Below are positions 23,769 to 31,567 of a DNA stretch of 31,996 bases, piece by piece. A program made the translations under genes and the position numbers. The stretch covers positions 1 to 31,996 of the forward strand of contig JAKBAU010000009.1 of the NCBI GenBank assembly GCA_021808875.1, in the 5' to 3' direction. How positions within the stretch are numbered: the first letter of the stretch is position 1; each line of letters begins with the position of its first letter. The notes beneath the pieces were generated by a model, which was not told where the DNA came from, did not search any database, and saw only the letters and a list, made by a program, of their open reading frames with translations. The stretch is from Pseudomonadota bacterium. Its GTDB lineage: Bacteria; Pseudomonadota; Alphaproteobacteria; Micropepsales; Micropepsaceae.

Positions 23769-26762
23769 TCAGGTCCGGAAGGCGCCATTGCGCATCTGGT
23801 TGGACAACCACCGCCGCATTGTCGTTCCCTGCCGCAGGAGCAGTGCTTCGAGATCGACGTTGCTGCCGGCGTTGATCGACGGTGCGTAGTGGAAATTGAC
23901 GTCGCCACTCGCGCTGGTGCCGGTGCCGTTGCCACCAGCCCCGGATGGCGAGGACGGTGCCCGCATCTGCTGCATCGCATCGGCAATGCCGGCCGGTAGC
24001 ACGAACGCCGAGGCTCCGCCTTCCGCGAAATTCCGCAACGGTGAAGCGATCCGCTCCGGCAGCACCATCTCGTTGCGATGCAGTTCGGCCAGAGCACCGT
24101 CCGCCGGCACGCTCGCCCAGCCGCCGGCCGCAGAGGGGATCATCCCGCCGAATGCCGCCACAGCCGCAAAGGCTGCTGCCGCCGCAGGTGGTGCGAGGAG
24201 CCAGCCCACATAGGGAATCTGCGCCACATCATCATAGACCGCGGCCGCTGTGGACGCGGCATGGCCGAGCACGCCTTGCTTCTGGGTGGCGGCGTCCATC
24301 GCAGCCCCGGCGCTGGACACCGAACTGCGCGCTGCAGTCCCGGCCGTCACTGCCGCCGTCTGCGCGGATTGCGAGGCCATTGTCGTCGTGGCTAGCCCAG
24401 CGATCTGGCTCGCCAAGAAGCCGAACGCCTGCTTGATGCCGGATTGCATCAGGCTTTCCACCATCGACAAAGCGAGGCGTTTCAGCCCTTGCTGCAGGGT
24501 CTGCGTGCCCATCAGCATGCCTTCGATCGACGAGGTGAACGCGTGTTCGATGGGGGCAAAGGCGTTCTGCCAAGCCTGCGTCACCTGTTGTGCCGCCTGC
24601 TTGTTCAGATTGGCAGTGTCGACCGCATACTGCTCCTGCACCGCCGCCAGCTTGGCCTGCGCTTCGGCGATCTGCACTGCCGTGCTGTTGGGATCGGCGG
24701 TGACCGCCTGGAACTCGGCCTGCTTGGCCTGGAATTCCAGCTTCAGCGCATTCATCCGGCGGTCGAGTTCAGCCTTGGCCCCCTCGCCATCGAGATCGCC
24801 GAACAGCCAGTTCACCAGGCTGCCGGCCTCCTTGCCCTTCGGAGCGGGGGCGCCGGCCAGATCGATCTTGGCGATCTCCGCCCGGCTCGCCAATGCGATC
24901 TGGCGGATTTTCTGATCGTCCTGCATCTGCTGCTGGAGCAGACGGGTCTTCTCGTCAAGTGCCGCCTTGTAGGCCTTGATGTCGTCGCCGTAGAGCGAGC
25001 GGCCCTTCTCGACCCATTGCTGCGCAAGTGCCAACTGCTGGCCGACATTGCTCTTCGACGCCTCGATCTTGAGGCGCATGGTCTCAGAGAAGTTGGCCCA
25101 TTCATCGGACAGGGACTTGGTGTCCGTGTCGTGCTGGAGGGTGGCGATCTGCTTGCGGATGTCGAGCTCGGCGCGCGATCCGGCCTGCACCTGCGCCAGA
25201 TGGTCCTGCCAGAACTTGAGCTCGTACTGCTTCTGCTGCTCGCCCACCAAGCGGCGCTGCACCAGTTCCTGTTCCAACTCGTCGCGCAGCGATTGCAACT
25301 GGCCGGCGCCGACGCGGTTGTTCAGCTCGCGCTGCTGACGTTGCAGCAGGGCGATGTTGTCCTGGATCAGCGCGGCCTCACCACCGGTCGCGGTCTTCAG
25401 CGCCTCCTCGTCGCGGGCCAGTTCCTGCTTGATGCGGTCGCGCTCGGCGTCATCGGCCTTGAGCCGGAAATTCTCGTCCTGGATCTCGCGGAGGGTTCGC
25501 AGGTGTTCGGCATCCGCGCTCGAGGTGGCGCTGCTGGTCGTGGTCGACGACATGGCGTCCGGGGGCACCACGGAGGGGAGCGTGGCCGCGGTATCGGCAG
25601 CGGGCGGGCGGATATTGGCCGCCGCTTCCGGGAAGGCGCCGATGAGCGCGTAGTAGTCCTTGGTCTCCTGCTTGATCTCGCCCAGCCCGTCGATCCAGCT
25701 GGCCATCGACTTCATGACGCTGGCCAGATTGGCGTTGAAGCGGTTCGCCCATGCGGACTCGCTGATCGACCGCGTCAGATCATCCCAGGCGGATTTGACG
25801 TCGTTGCTCGCCTTCTGCATCGGCGTCAGGCCATCATTGATCAGCGGTCCGAACTTGGCCTGCAGCGCCTCGATCGCGACCGCCAGTGCCTGGGCCTTCT
25901 GTCCGTTCTCCTCGAAATCATGGATCGCCTTGGCCTGGGTGACCGACAGAAACGAGAAGCGCTGGTCCAGCTTGGCGATGCTGTCATAGCCACCGTGGAG
26001 GACGGTGATCAGCTCCTCGCTTGCCTTCTTGACGTCGGTGCCCGTCACGCGCGCGTAGCCAGCCGCAGCCTGGCCCAGGCCGACATAGGATTCGACGCCG
26101 ATATCGCGCTGCTGGGCGAAGGCCGCCACCATCTCGGTCGCCGTGGTGGTGGTCACGCCATGCAGTTGGCGCAGCTGATCGATGTAGGACCCGATCCGGT
26201 CGCGGCCGTAGTCGAAGCCTTGGCCGGTGGCATCCATCGCCGCCTTGATCTGGCCGAACGCTTCGCTCCACCGCTCAGCGGCGCCGAGCATCTCGATGAA
26301 GGCCCCAGCGACGGCTGCGACGCCTGCCACGATCAGCGTGGTGGGCGAGAGCAGCGTGCCAAAGGCGCCGGCCAGGCTGCCGGTGCGCTCGGTCAGCACC
26401 ATCATCGAGCCGGCCATCCGCTTGTAGGAGCCGGTCAGCGCCTCGTGCGCCATGACCAGCTTCTCGCGGAACACACCGGCCTGGTGCTCGCCAGCGGCCG
26501 ACACGCCCTCCATCGGCGCCTTCGCAGCCTGCAATTCGCTGCGCAGCCTGGCGACGCTGGCCTGTGCCAATGCCGCCGCTGAGGCAGTCTGGCTGAGGCC
26601 CGCCTTGAGGTCCTCGGATGCCGAGGCACCAGCCGCCCGCATCTGGGCGGCCATGTTGCGCAATTCGGCAGTGGTGGCCGAGAGGTCCGCCTTCGCCAGC
26701 GCCAGCTTGGCGGTCAGGCTGGTGACGTCGGCACTGATGCTGACAGCGATGTTGGTGGTCAT
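23769..26762 (-). CDS. Tail length tape measure protein
   Basis: A 997-residue protein, the longest phage gene here. The N-terminus is an alanine-rich coiled coil (SADVTSLTAKLALAKADLSA). A hydrophobic segment at about 138-160 (LLSPTTLIVAGVAAVAGAFI) is followed by the conserved tape-measure block (ELITVLHGGYDSIAKLDQRF; FSFLSVTQAKAIHDFEENGQ). Long charged coiled coils fill about 410-720, and hydrophobic alanine/glycine-rich segments (VYDDVAQIPYVGWLLAPPAA) lie near 840-890. It sets tail length and enters the cell with DNA. At about 1 kilobase per 50 nm it predicts a long tail; that conversion is general knowledge, not measured. The cargo gene on the other strand separates it from the chaperone genes. 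Confidence 0.9.
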   Translation of the reverse strand: MTTNIAVSISADVTSLTAKLALAKADLSATTAELRNMAAQMRAAGASASEDLKAGLSQTASAAALAQASVARLRSELQAAKAPMEGVSAAGEHQAGVFREKLVMAHEALTGSYKRMAGSMMVLTERTGSLAGAFGTLLSPTTLIVAGVAAVAGAFIEMLGAAERWSEAFGQIKAAMDATGQGFDYGRDRIGSYIDQLRQLHGVTTTTATEMVAAFAQQRDIGVESYVGLGQAAAGYARVTGTDVKKASEELITVLHGGYDSIAKLDQRFSFLSVTQAKAIHDFEENGQKAQALAVAIEALQAKFGPLINDGLTPMQKASNDVKSAWDDLTRSISESAWANRFNANLASVMKSMASWIDGLGEIKQETKDYYALIGAFPEAAANIRPPAADTAATLPSVVPPDAMSSTTTSSATSSADAEHLRTLREIQDENFRLKADDAERDRIKQELARDEEALKTATGGEAALIQDNIALLQRQQRELNNRVGAGQLQSLRDELEQELVQRRLVGEQQKQYELKFWQDHLAQVQAGSRAELDIRKQIATLQHDTDTKSLSDEWANFSETMRLKIEASKSNVGQQLALAQQWVEKGRSLYGDDIKAYKAALDEKTRLLQQQMQDDQKIRQIALASRAEIAKIDLAGAPAPKGKEAGSLVNWLFGDLDGEGAKAELDRRMNALKLEFQAKQAEFQAVTADPNSTAVQIAEAQAKLAAVQEQYAVDTANLNKQAAQQVTQAWQNAFAPIEHAFTSSIEGMLMGTQTLQQGLKRLALSMVESLMQSGIKQAFGFLASQIAGLATTTMASQSAQTAAVTAGTAARSSVSSAGAAMDAATQKQGVLGHAASTAAAVYDDVAQIPYVGWLLAPPAAAAAFAAVAAFGGMIPSAAGGWASVPADGALAELHRNEMVLPERIASPLRNFAEGGASAFVLPAGIADAMQQMRAPSSPSGAGGNGTGTSASGDVNFHYAPSINAGSNVDLEALLLRQGTTMRRWLSNQMRNGAFRT

Positions 26763-26928
26763 GGCTTGCGACGACTGACGTAAGCGGGGAATGTTGCGCG
26801 GACGTCTCCTCCACTTGGCAACACAGCAGGGAGCAATGTCATCCGGTCAAATCGGACGCCTTCTGTGCGAATTGCCATGCACTATTGGCCTCTGCATCAT
26901 ATGAGCCCGAAAGGAAGCGTTTCTCGCG

Positions 26929-27612
26929 ATGTCGGTGGATTACCTGCGTCACCACCTCAATGCCCTCGAAGCCGAAGGCCGCTTTGGCGGTAGGGCCTAT
27001 CCCGAAGGATTGGAGCGGTTTCCGCGAACATTGGTGGGCCAGGGATTCTTCCCAGGTGGGGATGGCCTCTGGCGTGATGTCGGACCGACGACTTTGCGTC
27101 AGCCGAGTCCCTATGCATTCCCCACTGGGGGCATCATGTTTCTTGGCAACGACTTTGGTACGTTGGAGAGCTTCCAACGGCTGAACCTGCACGAAAACCC
27201 GCCTACATGGCGCTGGCTTCGCCAGCGTCTCGATCATGCGAGGATCCCCGGATGGCTGGGCTTTTACACCAACGCTTACCTTGGGCTACGCACAGATCGC
27301 GCGGCTTTGGCACACCCCGTAGACCACCCGGGCTACAGTGCAGCCTGCGCCGAATACCTTGCGCTCCAAATCCGCACACAGATGCCTAAGCTGATCGTTG
27401 TGCTTGGCGAACGCCCTGCGCGATTGTTGGGTCCTTTGGTCGGCTTGAAAAATTTCGAGATTGGTGCGGCCAAACCAGGTCACTTCGACGCTACTTCCAT
27501 TTTGACTCTGCGCGTCAGCCATCCGTACTCCGATGTCGGAAAGTCATCAGTCCAGCGCGCGGAGGAAGGAATGCTTCTCGCGAAGGCTTGGGGAAAGGCC
27601 CTGAACTGGTAG
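26929..27612 (+). CDS. Uracil-DNA glycosylase-like protein (cargo gene, opposite strand)
   Basis: A 227-residue protein. The layout matches the uracil-DNA glycosylase superfamily: motif A-like GGIMFLGNDFGT (68-77), a GFYTNAYLGLR strand (111-121) before a helix with a cysteine, PKLIVVLGERPARLLG (153-168), and a late motif SHPYSD (197-202) resembling the catalytic HPS loop. The classical GEAPG and exact HPS residues are altered, so activity is uncertain. It reads opposite to the phage operon and splits the chaperone genes from the tape measure. AGGAAG lies 13 bases before the ATG. The 166 bases upstream hold its presumed promoter, with no clear boxes. It may be a DNA-repair or nucleic-acid-sensing defence cargo. 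Confidence 0.7.
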   Translation: MSVDYLRHHLNALEAEGRFGGRAYPEGLERFPRTLVGQGFFPGGDGLWRDVGPTTLRQPSPYAFPTGGIMFLGNDFGTLESFQRLNLHENPPTWRWLRQRLDHARIPGWLGFYTNAYLGLRTDRAALAHPVDHPGYSAACAEYLALQIRTQMPKLIVVLGERPARLLGPLVGLKNFEIGAAKPGHFDATSILTLRVSHPYSDVGKSSVQRAEEGMLLAKAWGKALNW

Positions 27613-27700
27613 ATTGCTGTTCGGAATGGGCGAAGTGACAAATTTTCTAGCCGAACGACCATTAGGCGCGGCTGTCATCTGCCGGAATTTCCCCCAACGA

Positions 27701-27928
27701 TCACATCCGGTGGCCGACGAACCACTTCAGCAGCAGATGGGAGGGTGGGTTCCGGCGCCAATATGCGAGGAGGTCGAGGTAGGCGGGGAAAGGCAGCGCA
27801 TCGATCTCGGCGGGCGTGTAGCCACAGCCGGTCATCAGGCTGCCGTAGACCTCTGTCCAGTCGAGATCGCTCAGGGTGCCGGCGCTATCGCCGGTGTCAT
27901 GGTGGTTGCCGGCTGCGCCGGCGGGGCT
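27701..27928 (-). CDS. Tail assembly chaperone, frameshifted C-terminal (T) part
   Basis: In the -1 frame relative to the short chaperone, an open frame of 75 residues runs from the candidate slip site to TGA at 27701. Its core reads DLDWTEVYGSLMTGCGYTPA, then EIDALPFPAYLDLLAYWRRN, ending KWFVGHRM. It has no good start of its own, overlaps the short protein's end, and shows coding character well past that protein's stop. This is the arrangement of lambda G/GT-type chaperones, which coat the tape measure during tail assembly. The fused product would be about 173 residues. Confidence 0.75.
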   Translation of the reverse strand, partial: SPAGAAGNHHDTGDSAGTLSDLDWTEVYGSLMTGCGYTPAEIDALPFPAYLDLLAYWRRNPPSHLLLKWFVGHRM

Positions 27929-28221
27929 TCCCCCGGCTCGATCTTCCGCATCTCGACGCCCATCAGCAGCGCCACCTTCTCCACCGCCGCCTTCAGTTCG
28001 GGGAAGGTGACACCGACGATGGCATCGACGTCCGCCGGGGTCACCGCGGCGTTAGCGGCATGCATGGCGAGGTAGATGATCGTGGCCTGCGCGCCCATGC
28101 CTTCTGAGCTGTCGATGCCGATACGCGTGAAGGCGGGTCCGGCCTGGCGCATGGCGCCCAGCGTCAGTGGAGCAATCGGGAAATCCTGGCCGCCCAGGGT
28201 GATGGTGCGATCGTCAGCCAT
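27871..28221 (-). CDS. Tail assembly chaperone (gpG-like)
   Basis: A 116-residue protein (MADDRTITLGGQDFPIAPLT) with a helical core (IYLAMHAANAAVTPADVDAI) and a proline/alanine-rich tail. It lies between the major tail protein and the tape measure, the position of the lambda gpG-type chaperone. The ATG overlaps the end of the small upstream ORF. A minority of ribosomes probably shift at GGGGGAA near codon 97 to make a longer product. Confidence 0.85.
   Translation of the reverse strand: MADDRTITLGGQDFPIAPLTLGAMRQAGPAFTRIGIDSSEGMGAQATIIYLAMHAANAAVTPADVDAIVGVTFPELKAAVEKVALLMGVEMRKIEPGEAPPAQPATTMTPAIAPAP
27928..27934 (-). promoter_or_regulatory. Candidate -1 ribosomal frameshift site
   Basis: The heptamer G-GGG-GAA, read in the chaperone frame as ..G GGG GAA, lets the GGG-decoding tRNA re-pair on GGG after a one-base slip, while the GAA tRNA would pair imperfectly with GGA. 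Downstream, the -1 frame is open for 75 codons of tail-chaperone sequence. The GC-rich bases 3' of it could fold and stimulate slipping. The frame need is firm; this exact heptamer is the best candidate rather than proved. Confidence 0.5.
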
Positions 28222-28384
28222 GTTTGCTGTCCTGTTGGATGGGGTCGGTTGATGGCGCTTGCGCCGATTGGTCGAGATGGTCCGCTTCCGCGCGCAAGGC
28301 GGCAGCGATCTCGGTGTCCGATGCCCCGCGCCCGCGGGCGAGGCAGATCAGTTCGGTGAGGTGGGCTTGCTCGAGGTCCGTCAT
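28214..28384 (-). CDS. Small ORF (56 aa) between major tail protein and chaperone
   Basis: A 56-residue frame starting MTDLEQAHLTELICLARGRG, continuing ASDTEIAAALRAEADHLDQS and ending QDSKHG. The ATG is 7 bases after the major tail protein's stop, and its own stop overlaps the chaperone start, so it fills the gap exactly. The sequence predicts two amphipathic helices and has no low-complexity look. I do not recognise its family. An assembly factor or a small DNA-binding protein is possible; T-D-x-E-I-A-A-A-L-R resembles a helix-turn-helix piece. Confidence 0.65.
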   Translation of the reverse strand: MTDLEQAHLTELICLARGRGASDTEIAAALRAEADHLDQSAQAPSTDPIQQDSKHG

Positions 28385-28391
28385 CGCTGCC

Positions 28392-29174
28392 TCATGCCTG
28401 GTCGCTCGACCAGTCGAATACCCGGCCGAAGCTGTCGGCGAAGGCGGAGAATTCGAAGTCCGGGATGGTGCAATCCTCGTTCTTGAACTCCCAGGTCGTC
28501 TTGGTCGGGATGCACTGGTAGAGGCTCAGCGCCAGCTTGTTGCCCTGGAAACTATTGCCGAGATTGAGCCGGAAGATTGGGGACGATCCCATCAACTGGT
28601 TGTAGGCAATGATGCGGGCACCGCTCGTCGTCTCGAAATAGGCGTAGGAGATGACGACCTTCACCCCGGCGGTCTGGTCGGTGGCGCTGAACGTGTAGGT
28701 GCCAGTCGTCATGTCGCAGGCGTATTGCCCTGCAATCGGCGCCGAGGCGACGCGGGTCAGCTGAATGCCGGTGGCGGCATTGAACACCCCGAGATCGAGG
28801 CCCGGATTGCCGGCCGACATCTGCGCGCCGTTCGCCACCACGACCTGATATGGGCTGGCCGGGATCGCCGTGCCGACGGAGCCGCCTTCGTCGACCACCT
28901 GGACCTGTTCACCGGTGGCGAGCGTCTGGCCGAAGAACGCGTCGTTGAGCGCACGGGCGTTGATCTTGGCGAACTTGGCCTTGCCGGTGATTTTCATCTT
29001 ACCGCGGGCGACCGCGACCGGCGCCTGGTATTGGCCGGTCAATTCCTTGGCGTCGAACGACATATCGACACTGACATCCTGCAGCGTGCCGACACGGGTC
29101 GGCGTTGGTGCGGTGATGTCGGTGCGCACCAGGAACAGCGCTCCGGCACCGAAGCTGTATTGCTCCAGGGGCAT
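28392..29174 (-). CDS. Major tail tube protein
   Basis: A 260-residue protein with beta-rich segments (LFLVRTDITAPTPTRVGTLQ; VSVDMSFDAKELTGQYQAPV; VARGKMKITGKAKFAKINAR) typical of siphovirus major tail proteins; the last third (PIFRLNLGNSFQGNKLALSL; TWEFKNEDCTIPDFEFSAFA) resembles those of Proteobacteria prophages. It polymerises into the tail tube around the tape measure. The gene lies between the toxin-antitoxin cargo and the chaperones. Length fits the family. Confidence 0.85.
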   Translation of the reverse strand: MPLEQYSFGAGALFLVRTDITAPTPTRVGTLQDVSVDMSFDAKELTGQYQAPVAVARGKMKITGKAKFAKINARALNDAFFGQTLATGEQVQVVDEGGSVGTAIPASPYQVVVANGAQMSAGNPGLDLGVFNAATGIQLTRVASAPIAGQYACDMTTGTYTFSATDQTAGVKVVISYAYFETTSGARIIAYNQLMGSSPIFRLNLGNSFQGNKLALSLYQCIPTKTTWEFKNEDCTIPDFEFSAFADSFGRVFDWSSDQA

Positions 29175-29254
29175 TGTGGTCTCCGAGGGTTGTAAGGGGG
29201 GCGTCGACGAGAGGAACAGCAGCCGGTCCGCTTATCCGGGCGCTCTCAATCTGC

Positions 29255-29305
29255 TTGCTCTTGCCACCACCAATGGGCTAGACTTGTGCAAGATGTAGGA
29301 CAAGT
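29255..29305 (+). promoter_or_regulatory. Promoter and operator-like dyad of the toxin-antitoxin pair
   Basis: A sigma-70-like pair TTGCTC (29255-29260) and TAGACT (29279-29284), 18-base spacer, precedes the antitoxin gene. The -10 box overlaps an inverted repeat ACTTGT (29282-29287) and ACAAGT (29300-29305) separated by 12 bases, where the antitoxin could bind for autorepression, as YefM proteins do. The rest of the 29175-29309 gap shows no gene. Confidence 0.45.
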
Positions 29306-29309
29306 CGCT

Positions 29310-29564
29310 ATGCGCACGATCAGCTTCTCCGAGGCTCGTAACCACCTGAAGCAGGTCATCGACCAAGCGGTCGATGATGCGGATATAACTGTGATCACAC
29401 GCCGGGACGCGCCGGATGCGGTGGTCATGTCGCTGGACACGTTCACCAGTTGGCAGGAGACCGTCCACCTGCTTAAGACCCCGGCCAATGCCGCACATTT
29501 AGCGAATTCGATCAAGCAGTTGCGCGCTGGCAAGACGAAGCCGAATGATCTGATCGATGCCTGA
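29310..29564 (+). CDS. yefM: YefM/Phd-family antitoxin
   Basis: An 84-residue antitoxin. MRTISFSEARNHLKQVIDQA begins the Phd/YefM DNA-binding fold, with VITRRDAPDAVVMSLDTFTS as its second half; the C-terminal helix (AAHLANSIKQLRAGK) neutralises the toxin. I chose the ATG at 29310 (AGGA 8-10 bases upstream) over an in-frame GTG at 29286. It overlaps the toxin gene by 8 bases and presumably represses the operon. It reads opposite to the flanking phage genes. Confidence 0.93.
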   Translation: MRTISFSEARNHLKQVIDQAVDDADITVITRRDAPDAVVMSLDTFTSWQETVHLLKTPANAAHLANSIKQLRAGKTKPNDLIDA

Positions 29565-29820
29565 ACGGCTGCTTTGGACTGCCGCCGCATGGGCAGACTA
29601 CGTCTGGTGGCAAGGTCAGGACCGGAAGACGCTGAAACGGATCAATCTCCTGATCCAGGACGCGTTACGGCACCCGTTCGAGGGGATCGGCAAACCAGAG
29701 CCCTTGCGGGAAAACCTCTCCGGCTTTTGGTCTCGGCGCATCGATGACACTCATCGGCTTGTCTACACCGTGGAAGACGATGCCTTGGCCGTAATCGCCT
29801 GCCGCTATCACTACGAGTAA
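29557..29820 (+). CDS. yoeB: YoeB/Txe-family mRNA-cleaving toxin
   Basis: An 87-residue RelE-superfamily toxin. KPEPLRENLSGFWSRRIDDT and HRLVYTVEDDALAVIACRYH are the YoeB signature; the general acid/base set E48, R67 and H85 plus Tyr86 are all present, matching E46, R65, H83, Y84 of the E. coli protein. It cuts mRNA in the ribosome's A site when free of antitoxin. Inside a phage tail operon it may stabilise the prophage or exclude other phages. Confidence 0.93.
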   Translation: MPERLLWTAAAWADYVWWQGQDRKTLKRINLLIQDALRHPFEGIGKPEPLRENLSGFWSRRIDDTHRLVYTVEDDALAVIACRYHYE

Positions 29821-29829
29821 CCGCCTCCC

Positions 29830-30255
29830 TCACGGCACCAGAATCTTCACCGGGATGATGGCCTTCGCGATGCCATCCAGAACGCCGGGGAACTGCTCGA
29901 CCTCGCCTTCAATCCAACAGTGTAACACTAGCCCTCCCAAGGTCTGGACACCGGTGAGCAGGTTTGGCGCCAACGCCACCTCGATGGCGTCGACGATGTC
30001 GTTCAGCGCCGCTTCGGGATTGGCATTCGGGTCCTTGCCGACGTCGGTGTAGACCCAGAGTTCGGCGCTGATCGTCCGCTTCGGCGGCAAGCCGCGCGTC
30101 TCACGCGGTGGGTAGTGGGTGCCGGTCGACTGGATGAACAACGCCGGGAACGATGACACCTTGCTCCACAGTTGCAGCCGTCGGCCGCTGGTGTTGAAGG
30201 TGGCCGCCGTTAGCGCCAAATCGAACAAAGCGGAAATAATCGTTTCTCGGGTCAT
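29830..30255 (-). CDS. Tail terminator/minor tail protein
   Basis: A 141-residue protein (MTRETIISALFDLALTAATF; TISAELWVYTDVGKDPNANP; LHCWIEGEVEQFPGVLDGIA) with the length, order and KRTISAELWVYT-type strand of the protein that caps the tail end and joins the head (gpU/tail terminator-like). It sits between the gp10-like protein and the major tail protein, as expected. No ribosome site is visible before its ATG, and the upstream bases belong to the cargo gene's promoter region, so the GIY-YIG insertion seems to have replaced its original leader. Confidence 0.7.
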   Translation of the reverse strand: MTRETIISALFDLALTAATFNTSGRRLQLWSKVSSFPALFIQSTGTHYPPRETRGLPPKRTISAELWVYTDVGKDPNANPEAALNDIVDAIEVALAPNLLTGVQTLGGLVLHCWIEGEVEQFPGVLDGIAKAIIPVKILVP

Positions 30256-30256
30256 G

Positions 30257-30284
30257 TTGACGTCGATCCCACACTTGGTACGCT
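30257..30284 (+). promoter_or_regulatory. Possible promoter of the GIY-YIG cargo gene
   Basis: TTGACG (30257-30262) and TACGCT (30279-30284) with a 16-base spacer lie in the 58-base gap between the divergent starts of the tail terminator gene and the GIY-YIG gene. The -35 is good and the -10 weak. Confidence 0.35.
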
Positions 30285-30313
30285 CTCACGCGATCAGGAA
30301 CGCCGGAGGCATC

Positions 30314-31048
30314 ATGTCGAAATACGCGCCGCTGGGTCGCCATCTGGCCAGCCGAACTGATGAAACGTGGCGGACGACGTTCCCCGAGATCGAGAAACTC
30401 CTCGGCTTCACTTTGCCCGATAGTGCTCGCAAGCACCCGGCCTGGTGGGCAAATGACCAGCAAGGTATTCGGGCGTCAGTTTGGCTCGAGGCTGGCTGGC
30501 GGACCGAAGAGCTTTCAATTGCCTCCGAAAAGGTCGTGTTCAGGCGCGATGGTATTCCCACTATGCGCCCGACGCCGAAAGCCGAGAGCGCGCCCTTTGT
30601 GCCTATCCCGCTGTCCGAGCCGGTTGAGATGCATCTGAGGATGAGTTGGACGACGCTAGGAGCCATTGCCACCGATGGAAATGGCAAACTAGTCTTCCCG
30701 GTGGCACCCCACTCGCCTGCGATCTATCGGTTCACTATCCGGATGGCCGGAAAGGAACGGCGTTATGTCGGTGAAGCCGTCGATGTCGCTCGTAGATTTC
30801 AGAACTATCGAACGCCAGGGCCGACCCAGCAGACGAGTCAACGTATCAACGAAATACTGACTGCGGCGATGGGTGTCGGTGCCGAAATTACCGTTGCCGC
30901 AGTCCTTCCCGATGCGGCGTTGTTCAATCAGAACGGCACGCAACGGAGCGCCGATCTGAACTCCAAAGTCATCCGATGCCTCTTCGAGAATGCGGCCATC
31001 CTCGATGGCGGCGGTGAGGAAGTAGAAAGCTTAAACATGGCGAAATGA
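30314..31048 (+). CDS. GIY-YIG nuclease-like protein with N-terminal DUF7662-type domain
   Basis: A 244-residue protein starting at an ATG with GGAGG 5 bases upstream. Residues 1-79 (SKYAPLGRHLASRTDETWRT; FPEIEKLLGFTLPDSARKHP; AWWANDQ; WLEAGWRTEEL) are a small domain I recognise as DUF7662-type, which often precedes nucleases. Residues 130-235 are GIY-YIG: IYRF (137-140) in place of GIY, YVGEA (151-155), the catalytic Arg161 and a likely metal-binding Glu225. It may be an antiviral or mobile nuclease. It reads opposite to the phage genes, fitting between the gp10-like and tail terminator genes with 19 bases to the next stop. Confidence 0.8.
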   Translation: MSKYAPLGRHLASRTDETWRTTFPEIEKLLGFTLPDSARKHPAWWANDQQGIRASVWLEAGWRTEELSIASEKVVFRRDGIPTMRPTPKAESAPFVPIPLSEPVEMHLRMSWTTLGAIATDGNGKLVFPVAPHSPAIYRFTIRMAGKERRYVGEAVDVARRFQNYRTPGPTQQTSQRINEILTAAMGVGAEITVAAVLPDAALFNQNGTQRSADLNSKVIRCLFENAAILDGGGEEVESLNMAK

Positions 31049-31067
31049 CCCCTTTTCAAGTCAGGCT

Positions 31068-31565
31068 TCATTCTCGGATCCGCTGATCCATCGCCGCCGC
31101 CAGTTCCGTCGTTGCACGCGTCTCCATGCCGCCAAGGCCGGCGCGGAGGTAGAGCTGGGCATCGAGGTTTGCGACGCGTGAGTAGGCGCCGACATCGATG
31201 CGGGTCGGTGAGATATCCCGGCCGAAGGCTTGGCTGATCGTGCGGCTGTAGGCGCGCACCTTGAACCGCCCGCGCCGGCCTGGGGCGCCGTATTCCAAAG
31301 CCGCCGCCTTGGCGTATTCGGAACTCGGCAGGTCGCCATCCAGGGTGACGACGCCCTTGATCCGCTGCGGGTCGTCGTAGATGCGTGAGACGATCTCGCT
31401 GCGCAGCTTGCCGGTCCGCTCAGGCGCCAAGGCGCGCACCCGTGTTTCAAGTTCTTCCGTCAAGGTGCGAATTCTGGCAAGCAGAGCGTCGTGCAGTTCT
31501 GCCGGCCATTCGGCGAATCGGGCGACGACACGGCGGTCGCCGCTGATGACAACATCGAAGTCCAT
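31068..31565 (-). CDS. HK97 gp10-like tail completion/head-tail protein
   Basis: A 165-residue protein. LHDALLARIRTLTEELETRV and RALAPERTGKLRSEIVSRIY, then SSEYAKAAALEYGAPGRRGR, match the HK97 gp10 family (helical start, P-x-R-T-G-x-L motif, E-Y-G strand). It is a head-tail joining or tail completion component. It follows the connector by 2 bases and precedes the cargo GIY-YIG gene. Confidence 0.85.
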   Translation of the reverse strand: MDFDVVISGDRRVVARFAEWPAELHDALLARIRTLTEELETRVRALAPERTGKLRSEIVSRIYDDPQRIKGVVTLDGDLPSSEYAKAAALEYGAPGRRGRFKVRAYSRTISQAFGRDISPTRIDVGAYSRVANLDAQLYLRAGLGGMETRATTELAAAMDQRIRE

Positions 31566-31567
31566 GC

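Noticed and set aside
24444..26582. A 712-codon open frame on the plus strand
   Set aside because: It lies fully antisense to the tape measure gene, has the leucine/arginine/glycine-rich composition of GC shadow frames and shows no family motif.
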